Assembly (NCBI RefSeq): GCF_001426545.1
Contig: NZ_LMEZ01000005.1
Location: 125,137 to 189,136 of the forward strand
Source: Mycobacterium sp. Root135
Lineage (GTDB): Bacteria; Actinomycetota; Actinomycetes; Mycobacteriales; Mycobacteriaceae
Reading direction: 5' to 3'
DNA: 64,000 nt
The notes beneath the pieces were generated by a model. The model ran no database searches, was not told the origin of the DNA, and saw only the letters and a program-made list of their open reading frames with translations. This document shows, piece after piece, positions 51,229-60,491 of this stretch (positions are counted from its first letter, which is position 1; each line of letters opens with the position of its first letter). The translations under genes and the position numbers were made by a program.

Positions 51229-52605
51229 ATGACCACATCGATCGAACCGACGAACCGCGTCGAGACCGTCTTGGCGAATGCCGTCGTGGACGACGCCGAG
51301 GCGGGCGTCTACCGCACCAACCGCAAGATCTTCACCGACGAAGAGATCTTCGAGCTGGAGATCAAGCACATCTTCGAGGGCAACTGGATATACCTGGCCC
51401 ACGAGAGCCAGGTCGCCAACCCGGGCGACTACTTCACCACCTACATCGGCAGACAGCCCGTGGTGATCACCAGGGACAAGAACGGGAACCTGAACTGCCT
51501 GATCAACGCGTGCGCGCATCGCGGCGCCATGATCTGCCGCCGCAAGACCGACAACCGGATGACGCTGACGTGCCCCTTCCACGGGTGGACGTTCCGCAAC
51601 GACGGCGCCCTCCTCAAGGTGAAGGACCCCGAGGGCGCCGGCTACCCGGAGACGTTCAATTCCGGGGGCAGCCACGACATGACGAAGGTCGCGCGGTTCG
51701 AGGGGTACCGCGGCTTCCTGTTCGGCAGCCTCAACGACGACGTGCTGCCGCTGGCTGAACACCTCGGCGACGCCACCAAGGTGATCGACATGCTGGTCGA
51801 CCAGTCACCCGACGGTCTGGAGGTGCTTCGGGGTTCGTCGACCTACACCTACGACGGCAACTGGAAGGTGCAGGCCGAAAACGGCGCCGACGGATATCAC
51901 GTCACCGCCACGCACTGGAACTACGCCGCCACGACCAGCCGGCGCACCACCGGCGAGTCGACGAACGACACCAAGGCCCTCGACGCCGGCAGCTGGGGAA
52001 AGTCCGGCGGCGGCTACTGGTCCTTCCCACACGGCCACCTGTGCCTGTGGACGTGGGCAGGCAATCCGCAGGACCGCCCATTGTGGGACAAGCTCGACGA
52101 CCTCAAGTCGACGTTCGGCGACGCCAAGGGCGAGTTCATGGTCAAGGGTTCACGCAATCTGTGCGTGTATCCGAACGTGTACGTGATGGATCAGTTCTCA
52201 ACCCAGATCCGCCACTTCCGACCGATCGCCCCCGACAAGACCGAGGTGACGATCTACTGCATCGCCCCCAAGGGCGAGAGCGACACCGCACGCTCGCACC
52301 GCATCCGCCAGTACGAGGACTTCTTCAACGCCTCCGGCATGGCGACCCCCGACGATCTCGAGGAGTTCCGGTCCTGTCAGCTCACCTTCCGCGCGGAGGC
52401 TGCGCCGTGGAACGACATGAGCCGGGGCGCCGAGCACTGGTTGACGGGTCCCGACGAGGTGGCCCGCTCCCTCGACATGGACGGCGTCATCTCCTCGGGC
52501 GTCAAGAACGAGGACGAGGGCCTCTACCCGGTGCAGCACGGCTATTGGCTGGACACGCTGCGCAACGCGCTGGGGCGCGAGCAGGACAAGGGGATGGGCG
52601 CGTGA
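51229..52605 (+). CDS. benA: Benzoate 1,2-dioxygenase, large (alpha) subunit
   Basis: A 458-residue Rieske non-heme iron oxygenase. The Rieske cluster ligands are CAHRGA and CPFHGW (about residues 97-120). The mononuclear iron site begins [17 protein letters not shown]. Length and the [14 protein letters not shown] sequence match benzoate/toluate dioxygenase. It adds O2 to benzoate to give the 1,2-cis-diol carboxylate. The ATG at 51229 has GGAGGATG upstream. Its stop overlaps benB by 4 bases. Confidence 0.94.
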   Translation: MTTSIEPTNRVETVLANAVVDDAEAGVYRTNRKIFTDEEIFELEIKHIFEGNWIYLAHESQVANPGDYFTTYIGRQPVVITRDKNGNLNCLINACAHRGAMICRRKTDNRMTLTCPFHGWTFRNDGALLKVKDPEGAGYPETFNSGGSHDMTKVARFEGYRGFLFGSLNDDVLPLAEHLGDATKVIDMLVDQSPDGLEVLRGSSTYTYDGNWKVQAENGADGYHVTATHWNYAATTSRRTTGESTNDTKALDAGSWGKSGGGYWSFPHGHLCLWTWAGNPQDRPLWDKLDDLKSTFGDAKGEFMVKGSRNLCVYPNVYVMDQFSTQIRHFRPIAPDKTEVTIYCIAPKGESDTARSHRIRQYEDFFNASGMATPDDLEEFRSCQLTFRAEAAPWNDMSRGAEHWLTGPDEVARSLDMDGVISSGVKNEDEGLYPVQHGYWLDTLRNALGREQDKGMGA

Positions 52606-53117
52606 CCACGGTTGAGAGTTCTCAGAAGCTGTTGACCCACAACATGATCGAACAGTTCCTCTATCGCGAGGCCCGCTACCTCGACGACCGGGAGTTCGAG
52701 AAGTGGCTTGAGTGCTACGCCGAGGACGTCGTGTACTGGATGCCATCCTGGGACGACGACGACACACTCGTCGAAGACCCGCAGCGCGACGTCTCGTTGA
52801 TCTACTACGCGAACAAGGGCGGCCTGGAGGATCGGGTGTTCCGCATTCGCACCGAACGCTCGTCGGCGACGTCGCTGCCCGAACCCCGGACCAGTCACAA
52901 CATCTCCAACGTCGAAGTCATCGAACGCCGTGGCGACCTCGTCGACGTCCGATTCAACTGGCACACCATGTACTTCCGCTACAAGACCGTCGACCCCTAT
53001 TACGGGACGTCCTTCTACACGATCGACTTCAGCGGCGAGCAGCCCGTGATCCGGCGCAAGACCGTCGTACTGAAGAACGACTACATCCACCACGTGGTGG
53101 ACGTCTACCACTTCTAG
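52602..53117 (+). CDS. benB: Benzoate 1,2-dioxygenase, small (beta) subunit
   Basis: 171 residues with the SnoaL/NTF2-like fold of ring-hydroxylating dioxygenase beta subunits. Motifs are [20 protein letters not shown] and [11 protein letters not shown] at the start, with the [11 protein letters not shown] strand in the middle. It is structural and helps substrate fit. The GTG start (52602) overlaps benA by 4 bases. Confidence 0.93.
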   Translation: MTTVESSQKLLTHNMIEQFLYREARYLDDREFEKWLECYAEDVVYWMPSWDDDDTLVEDPQRDVSLIYYANKGGLEDRVFRIRTERSSATSLPEPRTSHNISNVEVIERRGDLVDVRFNWHTMYFRYKTVDPYYGTSFYTIDFSGEQPVIRRKTVVLKNDYIHHVVDVYHF

Positions 53118-53126
53118 GAGCGGGTC

Positions 53127-55769
53127 ATGACTTCTTCGATCGACATCGAAACACATTCCGTCGCATTGTCCTTCGAGGACGGCGTGACCCGGTTCATCAC
53201 GTGCCGACCCGATCAGACCGTCGCCGACGCGTCCTACCGGCAGCGGATCAACATCCCCCTGGACTGTCGCGACGGGGCCTGCGGCACGTGCAAGGCGCTG
53301 TGCGAGTCCGGCAGCTACGACGGCGGCACCTACATCGACGACGCGTTGCCGCCGGACGAGGCGCAGGCCGGCTACGTACTGCCCTGCAGCATGAAGCCGC
53401 GCTCGGACCTGGTGCTGCAAATCGCCAGCACCTCGGACGTCGCCAAGACCCGCGCCGCCACTCACACCGGCACCCTCGTACGCCTCGACCGACTGTCGAA
53501 CACGACCATGGCCCTGGGGGTGGAGATCCCCAATCGTTCCGAGTTGGCCTTCTTACCAGGCCAATACGTCAACATTGCCGTACCCGGGACCGATCAGACG
53601 CGCTCCTACTCGTTCTCCAACTCGCCAGACGACGAGCTCTTGACATTCCTCGTCAAGCTGACCCCGGGCGGCGCCATGTCCGACTACCTGTCGACCCGTG
53701 CCGACATCGGTGACGCCATCACGTTCACCGGCCCCAACGGATCCTTCTTCCTCCGCGAGACCGACCGCCCGGTGCTCCTCCTCGCCGGCGGCACGGGGCT
53801 GGCACCCGTGCTGTCGATGCTGCGCACCATGCGGGGCGGCTCCCATCGGCGCAAGGCCCACCTGATCTACGGCGTCAGCACCGACGAGGATCTGGTGGCC
53901 CTCGACGAGATCGTCTCGCTTGCTTCCGATCTCGACGGATTCACCTGGAGCCACTGCGTGTCGGACCCCAATTCCACTGCACAGCACAAGGGTTACGTGA
54001 CGCGACTAATCGAACCGAAGCACCTCTACGACGGCGACGTCGCGGTGTACCTCTGCGGGCCACCGCCGATGGTCGAGTCCGTCCGCACCCACGTCGCGCA
54101 AGCGGGTATCGAGCCGACCGGTTTCTACTACGAGAAGTTCGCGCTGGCCCACACCGGCGGCGAAGGCAGGCGGGAGACACCGCCCGCCCTTGCTGCGAGC
54201 GAGACCCTGCTCGTGTCGCGGGACGCCCGTGCCGTCGCCGGGCAGGTCATGCTTCCGAACTCGACCATCGCGGCGGTCGGCGGGACAACACCCCGCGTGG
54301 ACGACGATTCGGCGATCCGGTGCATCGCGGGCCAGCAGATGACGCCCTCCCCCTCGACCGGACGTCCGGGACGTCTCGACCCCGACGATGGCGCGCTGAT
54401 GCCCAGCGGCGCAGGGCATCTCGCCGGTCAAGAGCTCTTCGGTGCCGACGCCGCACCCGCTCCTGGCGTTGCCGCTGCCCCGGTGGTGTCCGAGGACGGC
54501 TACCAGATCGGCGAGGAGCATCCCGAGGTGCACGCCTCCGACGCGCTGTTCGAGGCACGGCAAGCGCTGGAACTCGGGGCCCTCGAACTGACGCTGGGCC
54601 GCCTGACCTCCGCACAACTGGCGGGGTATCGCCTCCTGGCCGAGTCGACCGTTCCCTACGTGCAGGACGACCACTTCGTCGACGCGGCCCAGTACACCGA
54701 AACCAACGCGGCGTTCCACGACTACCTGTTCACCCTCACCGGCAACGACCACCTGTTGCAGGCCTATCAAGCCCTCGGCGTCAAGGGCCGGATGAGCGAG
54801 GTGCTGCGGAACGCGACGTGGTGCCATCCGCTGTGCGCCCAGGACCACGTGGACATCGTCGCCGCGTTCACGGCGGGCGACCGCGACGCGGCACGGTCGT
54901 TGATCACCGCTCACGCGGGCCGCTCCAAGCAGACCATGCGCCGCGCCATGTCGGATGCGGCCACCGCACGCCGACCGAGGTTCGTCACGCCTGGCCGGTT
55001 CACCGGCAAGGTCGTGATCGTCACGGGCGCCGCCCAGGGTATCGGCGAGCAGACGGCACGGCGCATCGACGCCGAGGGCGGCACCCTGGTGCTCGCCGAC
55101 CGCTCGGAGTTGGTCAAGGAGCTCGCCGACGAGCTGGCCGCGCACGGCGGCACGGCGCTGGCGGTGACCGTCGACCTCGAGCACTGGGACGGTGCCGAAT
55201 CACTGATCCAACAAACCATCTCGGCATTCGGTCACGTCGACGTGCTCGTCAACAACGTCGGCGGGGCCATCAACTTCAAGCCGTTCATCCAGTTCACCGA
55301 CGCCGAGATCCGGGCCGAGATCGACCGGTCGTTGATGACCACGCTGTACGCCTGCCGCGCCGTTCTGCCGTCGATGGTCGACCGCGGTCACGGCGTCGTC
55401 GTCAACGTGTCCTCCGCCGCGACCAAGGGCATCCACCGCATTCCCTATTCCGCGGCGAAGGGCGCCATCAACGCCGTCACCGCGTCGTTGGCCATGGAGT
55501 ACGCCGGTGACGGAATCCGCGTCGTCGCCACCGCACCCGGGGGGACCGCGGCCCCGACCCGGCGGATCTCCCGGGGGACTCCCGAACCGCGCACCGACGT
55601 CGAGCGCGCGTGGTTCGACGCCCACGTCGAGCAGACGATCGACTCGTCCTTGATGAAGCGCTACGGCACGCTCGACGAGCAGGCGGCGGCCATCTGCTTC
55701 CTCGCCTCCGACGAGGCGAGTTACATCACCGGCACCGTGCTTCCCGTTGCGGGCGGCGACGAGGGCTGA
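53127..55769 (+). CDS. BenC-FCD-BenD fusion: dioxygenase reductase, GntR-type sensor domain and diol dehydrogenase
   Basis: 880 residues in one uninterrupted frame with AGGAG upstream. Part 1 (about 1-341) is BenC: a plant-type 2Fe-2S domain (LDCRDGACGTCKALCESG), an FAD domain (TRSYSFSNSPDD) and an NAD domain (LLAGGTGLAPVLSMLRTM). Residues about 342-460 form an Ala/Pro-rich linker. Part 2 (about 463-610) is an FCD domain as in GntR regulators, with metal-site His in TNAAFHDYLFTLTGN, AQDHVDIVAAF and ITAHAGRSK, but no DNA-binding part. Part 3 (about 619-880) is BenD, an SDR: VTGAAQGIGEQTARR, VLVNNVGG, Tyr/Lys in IPYSAAKGAI. It would feed electrons to BenAB and convert the diol to catechol. Confidence 0.93.
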   Translation: MTSSIDIETHSVALSFEDGVTRFITCRPDQTVADASYRQRINIPLDCRDGACGTCKALCESGSYDGGTYIDDALPPDEAQAGYVLPCSMKPRSDLVLQIASTSDVAKTRAATHTGTLVRLDRLSNTTMALGVEIPNRSELAFLPGQYVNIAVPGTDQTRSYSFSNSPDDELLTFLVKLTPGGAMSDYLSTRADIGDAITFTGPNGSFFLRETDRPVLLLAGGTGLAPVLSMLRTMRGGSHRRKAHLIYGVSTDEDLVALDEIVSLASDLDGFTWSHCVSDPNSTAQHKGYVTRLIEPKHLYDGDVAVYLCGPPPMVESVRTHVAQAGIEPTGFYYEKFALAHTGGEGRRETPPALAASETLLVSRDARAVAGQVMLPNSTIAAVGGTTPRVDDDSAIRCIAGQQMTPSPSTGRPGRLDPDDGALMPSGAGHLAGQELFGADAAPAPGVAAAPVVSEDGYQIGEEHPEVHASDALFEARQALELGALELTLGRLTSAQLAGYRLLAESTVPYVQDDHFVDAAQYTETNAAFHDYLFTLTGNDHLLQAYQALGVKGRMSEVLRNATWCHPLCAQDHVDIVAAFTAGDRDAARSLITAHAGRSKQTMRRAMSDAATARRPRFVTPGRFTGKVVIVTGAAQGIGEQTARRIDAEGGTLVLADRSELVKELADELAAHGGTALAVTVDLEHWDGAESLIQQTISAFGHVDVLVNNVGGAINFKPFIQFTDAEIRAEIDRSLMTTLYACRAVLPSMVDRGHGVVVNVSSAATKGIHRIPYSAAKGAINAVTASLAMEYAGDGIRVVATAPGGTAAPTRRISRGTPEPRTDVERAWFDAHVEQTIDSSLMKRYGTLDEQAAAICFLASDEASYITGTVLPVAGGDEG

Positions 55770-55775
55770 CGCCAC

Positions 55776-55781
55776 TACGAT
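55776..55781 (+). promoter_or_regulatory. -10 box (TACGAT) of a probable leaderless benR transcript
   Basis: TACGAT ends 6 bases before the GTG at 55788 and fits TANNNT. It lies directly after the benCD fusion stop. Confidence 0.35.
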
Positions 55782-55787
55782 GTGACG

Positions 55788-58424
55788 GTGCTCATCGAGC
55801 CGACCGGATGCGTCGGGCGCGACGACGAATTGTCCGAACTCGCCGCACGCCTTCATGGCACCGTCACCGACGGCGCCACGGTGGTGGCCGTCGTCGGCGA
55901 AGCGGGGTCGGGGAAGACGGCACTCCTGCGCGCGCTTTCAGCCAAGCACTCCAACACGCGGTGGGCCCGGGCCGTTCCCTGGGAGACGGACCTCCCGGGC
56001 GGCGTGCTCGCACAAATGCTGCAGGACGAGATTCCCGCCGACCCGGTCGACGCGGCCGCTCACCTCGTCGACCTGCTGCGCACCCCGGATCCGGTGCTTC
56101 TGCTCGTCGACGACGCCGACCACGCCGACGCCGAGTCCGTCCAGGCGATCTCGACGCTGGTGCGACATCAGCGCGAACTTCCGGTGCTCGTCGTGCTGGC
56201 GATGACCACCCCGTCGTCCATCCTGGCCGATCTTGCCTCCAACCGACTGTCGCTGACCGGGCTGTCGCCTCTCGCCGTCGCCGCCCTGGCCGCCGCCCGC
56301 GGCGGCACCCTGCACCCGTCGGTAGTCGGCACCCTCACCGAACACACCGGGGGAAATCCGCGCGACGTGATCGCCCTGCTCGACGAGGTGCCCGCCTCCG
56401 TGTGGACGCAGCCCGACGCGGTGTTGCCCGCACCGGGTCACCTTCGGGCGAAGGTCCACGACCAATTGGAGCGGTGCACCGCCGACGGACGAGCGCTCGT
56501 CGAGGCGCTGGCGGTCCTCGGTAGGGACGCCTCGCTGGCCGAGGCCACCGCACTCGCGGCGCTGACGGACCCACTTCCTGCGCTCGACTCGGCCATGACC
56601 GCAGGCCTGGTCGTCGCCGCCACGCCGTTCGAGCCACGCCTGCGCGACTCGACCACCTACGTCGCGGTGGTGGAGCTGATGGGGGTGCACGCCGTTGCCG
56701 AGGCGCACCGGCGAGCCGCCGATGTCGTCGGTGACGACGTCCGGCGCCTTCACCATCTCGTCGCGGCGACCCCGACACCGAATCCGACACTTGCAGAAGA
56801 GGTTGCGCGACTCGCGCAGGATCGTGGAGCCGAGGGGGCCTGGGCTCAGGCGGCCACGCTGTACCGCGACGCGGCCCGGCTCACCGCCGACCCGCTCCGC
56901 CACGACGAAAGGCTGACCCTCTCCGTCGACGCACTGGTGGCCGCTGGGGACTGCGTCGCGGCGGCGGCAAAGGTGCCCGCCGTGGAGAGCCTTCGAGAGA
57001 CCCCGTTGCGCAACGCGGTGCTGGCCTATCTGGCGATCCTGCGGGGTCGTGCCGCCGAAGCGGAGTCACGTCTGAGCCGCGCATGGGACATCGTCAACGC
57101 CGAGCGCGATCCCGACATCGCCGCGCTGGTGGCGCAACGACACGTCCTCGACGCGTTGATCCGTTGTCGGGGAGACGAATTGGTGACGTGGGCCGACCGC
57201 GCGCTTGAACTCGCGGACAGCGACTCGCCCGCCGGAATCGAGTCGGCGGCGATCCGTGGCCTTGGACTGTTGGCGGCCGGTCACCCCCGCCGCGCCACCG
57301 AGGCCTACGCCGCACTCGGCGGTCGCGTCCGGCACGGTGCCCAGGCTCAGCGAGTGGTCATGGGGCGGGGGTGGGTCCAGCTCGTCTGTGACGACGTCGA
57401 CGCGGCCCGCGCCAGCCTGGAGAGCGCCGTGGCCACCGCCGATCTCGGAGGGTCGACGCGAATCACGCTGTGGGCGTTGGCCTGGTTGGCGAGGGTCCAC
57501 TTCGTCACGGGTGAATGGGACCGCGCGATGACCGCCGTCGACGGCGGGCGTGAGCTGGCGGTCACCAGCGGGATCGTGGTGACGACGCCACTGCTGGAAT
57601 GGACGGCCGCACAGATCGGCGCGCTTCGGGGCGACTGGTCTGCTGCCGCGTCGGCGGCACGCGCCGCCGACGCCGTCACGGGAGACTACGAAATGATGGT
57701 GATTCCGACGGTGCTGGCGCGGGCGCAGATCGCCGAGGCGGAAGCGGACTACGCCAAGGTTCGCCGACTCGCCGCACCGCTGACCCGGATGTCGGCTGGC
57801 ACGTCTTTGGAGGAGCCGGGCTACTGGCCGTGGCCCGACATATTGGCCAACGCCATGGTGCTCGACGGCGACCTCGACGGTGCGGACGCCTTCCTCAGGC
57901 CGCACGAGCGGCGTGCTGAGGCGCGTGGGCATCGGTCGGCTCGGGCCCGCCTTGGCTATGCGCGCGGACGGTGGCACGGCGCCCATGGCGACGTCCACGC
58001 CGCGCGGCGGTCGTTCGAGACGTCTCTCGAACTGCTACAAGGGCTTCCGCTGCGCTACGACGCCGCGCGCGTCAACTTCGCCTACGGACAGACGCTGCGG
58101 CGCGCCGGCAAGCGGCGACAAGCCGACGCCGTGATCAGCGCGGCCCGCGAACTCTTCCTGTCCCTCGGCGCGAAGACCTATGTCGCACGGTGTGACCGCG
58201 AGCTCAAGGCGGGCGGACTGCACCAGGTCCGTGGCACGCGGGACGGGGTGAGTCTGACGCCGCAGGAAGAGGCGGTCACGAACCTCGTCTCCACGGGCCT
58301 GTCCAATCGCGAGGTCGCCGCGGAGTTGTTCATTTCGCCAAAGACCGTGCAGTATCACCTCACTCGCGTCTACGCCAAGCTGGGCGTGCGCACGCGCTCG
58401 GAGCTGGCGGCATTGCGCCGCTGA
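55788..58424 (+). CDS. benR: LuxR/LAL-type ATP-binding regulator (BenR-like)
   Basis: About 878 residues. The N-terminal AAA-type ATPase has Walker A VGEAGSGKTALLRAL near residue 37 and Walker B VLLLVDDADHADAESVQAIS. A long TPR-like helical region follows (about 330-800). The C-terminal LuxR helix-turn-helix reads SLTPQEEAVTNLVSTGLSNR, then EVAAELFISPKTVQYHLTRV. This is the LAL family. In Corynebacterium a regulator of this type, BenR, lies beside benABCD; position and architecture match here. I used the GTG at 55788 because of the -10 box; the GTG at 55782 is equally in frame. It probably activates the ben genes. Confidence 0.88.
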   Translation: MLIEPTGCVGRDDELSELAARLHGTVTDGATVVAVVGEAGSGKTALLRALSAKHSNTRWARAVPWETDLPGGVLAQMLQDEIPADPVDAAAHLVDLLRTPDPVLLLVDDADHADAESVQAISTLVRHQRELPVLVVLAMTTPSSILADLASNRLSLTGLSPLAVAALAAARGGTLHPSVVGTLTEHTGGNPRDVIALLDEVPASVWTQPDAVLPAPGHLRAKVHDQLERCTADGRALVEALAVLGRDASLAEATALAALTDPLPALDSAMTAGLVVAATPFEPRLRDSTTYVAVVELMGVHAVAEAHRRAADVVGDDVRRLHHLVAATPTPNPTLAEEVARLAQDRGAEGAWAQAATLYRDAARLTADPLRHDERLTLSVDALVAAGDCVAAAAKVPAVESLRETPLRNAVLAYLAILRGRAAEAESRLSRAWDIVNAERDPDIAALVAQRHVLDALIRCRGDELVTWADRALELADSDSPAGIESAAIRGLGLLAAGHPRRATEAYAALGGRVRHGAQAQRVVMGRGWVQLVCDDVDAARASLESAVATADLGGSTRITLWALAWLARVHFVTGEWDRAMTAVDGGRELAVTSGIVVTTPLLEWTAAQIGALRGDWSAAASAARAADAVTGDYEMMVIPTVLARAQIAEAEADYAKVRRLAAPLTRMSAGTSLEEPGYWPWPDILANAMVLDGDLDGADAFLRPHERRAEARGHRSARARLGYARGRWHGAHGDVHAARRSFETSLELLQGLPLRYDAARVNFAYGQTLRRAGKRRQADAVISAARELFLSLGAKTYVARCDRELKAGGLHQVRGTRDGVSLTPQEEAVTNLVSTGLSNREVAAELFISPKTVQYHLTRVYAKLGVRTRSELAALRR

Positions 58425-58437
58425 CCGCCGTCGCCGT

Positions 58438-59652
58438 TCAGCGGACCGTCTCGAACACCGCCGCCAACCCCTGGCCACCGCCGATGCACATGGTCTCCAG
58501 GACGAATCGCGCGTCGCGGCGGCGCGCTTCGAACGCCGCGGTCGCCAGGATGCGGGCGCCGGTGGCTCCGATCGGGTGGCCCAGGGAGATTCCCGAGCCG
58601 TTCGGGTTGACGCGCTCGTCGAGCGGGTCGACCTTCCACTCTGACAACACGGCCAATGCTTGGGCGGCGAACGCCTCGTTGAGCTCGATCAGGTCGACGT
58701 CGTCGAGGGTGAGCCCGGCCCGGTCCAGCGCAGCGGCCGAGGCACTCACCGGGCCGATGCCCATGACGTCGGGTGCGCAGCCGGTGACCGCCCATGACCG
58801 CAACGCCAGCATCGGGGTCAGCCCCCGCTTGTCGGCTTCGGCCCGGGTGGTGACGACACACATTGCGGCGCCGTCGTTTTGGCCGGAGGCGTTTCCGGCG
58901 GTCACCGTGGACTGGTCGTCGACCTTGATGCGGATCGGACGCAGCGCGGCCAACCGCTCGACGGTGATGTCGGCTCGCGGATGCTCGTCGCGGTCGACCA
59001 CGGTGTCGGGTCGGCCCCGCGTGCCAGGAACCGTGACGGGGACCAATTCGTCAGCGAAACGTCCCTCCTCGTGGGCGGCGACGGCGCGGCGGTGCGAGCG
59101 CACCGACAGCTCGTCCTGCTCCTCCCTGGTGATGCCGTACTGGCGCCGCAGGTTCTCGGCGGTCTCGATCATCCCGCCGGCGACGGGATGGCTTGCGCCA
59201 CCGGCTGTTTCACGGGCCCGGTCGAGACGATCCAGCAAGGCGACACCACCCTGGCGCACACCGGTGCGCAGCCCGAGTGCGTAGTGCTCGACGTTGGACA
59301 TCGATTCGGCACCGCCGGCCACCACGATGCGGGCCGCCCCGGTGGCGACCTGCCCCGCGGCGTACAGCACCGCCTGCAGGCCCGAGCCGCATCGGCGGTC
59401 GACTTGCAGACCGGGCACCCCGGTGCCGAGCCCCGCGTCCAGCGCCGCGATTCGACCGATGGCGGGCGCTTCGCCGTTGGGGTAGCCGTTGCCGAGGATT
59501 ACGTCGTCGACGTCACCCTCCCCCAGGCCGGAGCGGGCGACGAGCGCCTTGAGCGCGATCGTGGCCAGGTCGGCGGCGGACAGCGAGGCGAGGACGCCAC
59601 CCATCCGGCCGACCGGGGTGCGCAGCGGGTGGCAGATCACAACGTCGGTCAT
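58438..59652 (-). CDS. Thiolase (acetyl-CoA C-acyltransferase)
   Basis: 404 residues. The nucleophilic Cys is in VDRRCGSGLQAVLYAAGQV; the C-terminal active site has LNEAFAAQALAVL, SLGHPIGATGARIL with His, and the second Cys in METMCIGGGQGLAAVF (the first M is L in the protein: LETMC). It cleaves or condenses acyl-CoA with acetyl-CoA. Lying beside the benzoate cluster it could be the beta-ketoadipyl-CoA thiolase, but the generic biosynthetic acetyl-CoA acetyltransferase is equally likely. Its end is 13 bases from the convergent benR gene. Confidence 0.9.
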   Translation of the reverse strand: MTDVVICHPLRTPVGRMGGVLASLSAADLATIALKALVARSGLGEGDVDDVILGNGYPNGEAPAIGRIAALDAGLGTGVPGLQVDRRCGSGLQAVLYAAGQVATGAARIVVAGGAESMSNVEHYALGLRTGVRQGGVALLDRLDRARETAGGASHPVAGGMIETAENLRRQYGITREEQDELSVRSHRRAVAAHEEGRFADELVPVTVPGTRGRPDTVVDRDEHPRADITVERLAALRPIRIKVDDQSTVTAGNASGQNDGAAMCVVTTRAEADKRGLTPMLALRSWAVTGCAPDVMGIGPVSASAAALDRAGLTLDDVDLIELNEAFAAQALAVLSEWKVDPLDERVNPNGSGISLGHPIGATGARILATAAFEARRRDARFVLETMCIGGGQGLAAVFETVR

Positions 59653-59806
59653 CGCTCCACCGTATGGTCAGGATTAGACGGTGTGAAATACATAGAAGCG
59701 GTCGATTGAGACCATTGAGCTCTGGGTTTCCAGCACGCGTCCGGAATAGGGCGGTCACGACCGACGTTGCCGCAACGGGGCTGTCACCAACTCGCGGAGG
59801 CGATGC
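59653..59806. other. 154-bp intergenic region with no clear element
   Basis: It separates the divergent thiolase and oxidoreductase genes and must hold both promoters. I saw only a GGAGG ribosome site just before 59807 and an AT-richer patch near 59680-59695. No palindrome stands out. Confidence 0.5.
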
Positions 59807-60487
59807 ATGAAGATCGGAATCATCGGCGCAGGACAGATTGGCGGCACGCTGACACGCCGCCTGCGCGAACTGGGGCACGAGGTCGCCGTGTCGAATTCAC
59901 GGTCACCGGAGACACTCGCAGATCTTGCCGCCGAAACCGGCGCGACGGCGGTGTGGGCCAAGGACGCCGCGACCGACGCGGATCTCGTCATCGTCAGCAT
60001 CCCCCAGAAGAACGTGCCGGACCTCGCCGACAGAATCGTCGACGCCCGGACACCGGGCGCTCCGGTGATCGAGACCAACAACTATTACCCGCAGCAACGC
60101 GACGGTGAGATCGCGGCGATCGAGGACGGTCAGGTCGAGAGCGCGTGGGTCGCCGAGCAGATCGGCGCACCGGTCTACAAGGTGTTCAACGGGATTTGGT
60201 GGAAGCACCTGCTCGAGAACGGAAAACCCAGCGGTACGGCCAACCGCATCGCACTCCCCGTCGCAGGTGAGGACGGCCCCGGCCGTGAACTGGTGCACGG
60301 GATCGTCGACCAACTTGGGTTCGAGCCGGTCGACGCCGGTCCGATCTCCGAGTCCTGGCGCCAGCAGCCCGGAACCCCGGTCTACGGCAAGGACTTCGAC
60401 GCCGACCGCACCCGCGAGGCACTTCGCGCGGCAACCCCGGAGCGCACGGCCGAGTGGTCCGCGCGCACCGACGGGTCACCCGCCTGA
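59807..60487 (+). CDS. NADP-binding oxidoreductase (F420:NADP-oxidoreductase-like)
   Basis: 226 residues. N-terminal Rossmann motif MKIGIIGAGQIGGTLTRRL, then EVAVSNSRSPETL, where the SNSR loop fits NADP binding. DLVIVSIPQKNV and VIETNNYYPQQRDGEI follow. This is the F420_oxidored/NADP-binding family, common in mycobacteria, which use deazaflavin F420. The substrate is unknown and the F420 link is not shown by the sequence alone. The ATG at 59807 has GGAGG upstream. Its end is 4 bases from the convergent mmpL gene. Confidence 0.83.
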   Translation: MKIGIIGAGQIGGTLTRRLRELGHEVAVSNSRSPETLADLAAETGATAVWAKDAATDADLVIVSIPQKNVPDLADRIVDARTPGAPVIETNNYYPQQRDGEIAAIEDGQVESAWVAEQIGAPVYKVFNGIWWKHLLENGKPSGTANRIALPVAGEDGPGRELVHGIVDQLGFEPVDAGPISESWRQQPGTPVYGKDFDADRTREALRAATPERTAEWSARTDGSPA

Positions 60488-60491
60488 TTCG

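Noticed and set aside
53127-55769. Possibility that the BenC-FCD-BenD fusion is an assembly error
   Set aside because: The frame is open through all parts including a 120-residue linker of normal codon bias, and there is no ribosome site or good start just ahead of the BenD part; kept as a real fusion, with re-sequencing named as the test.
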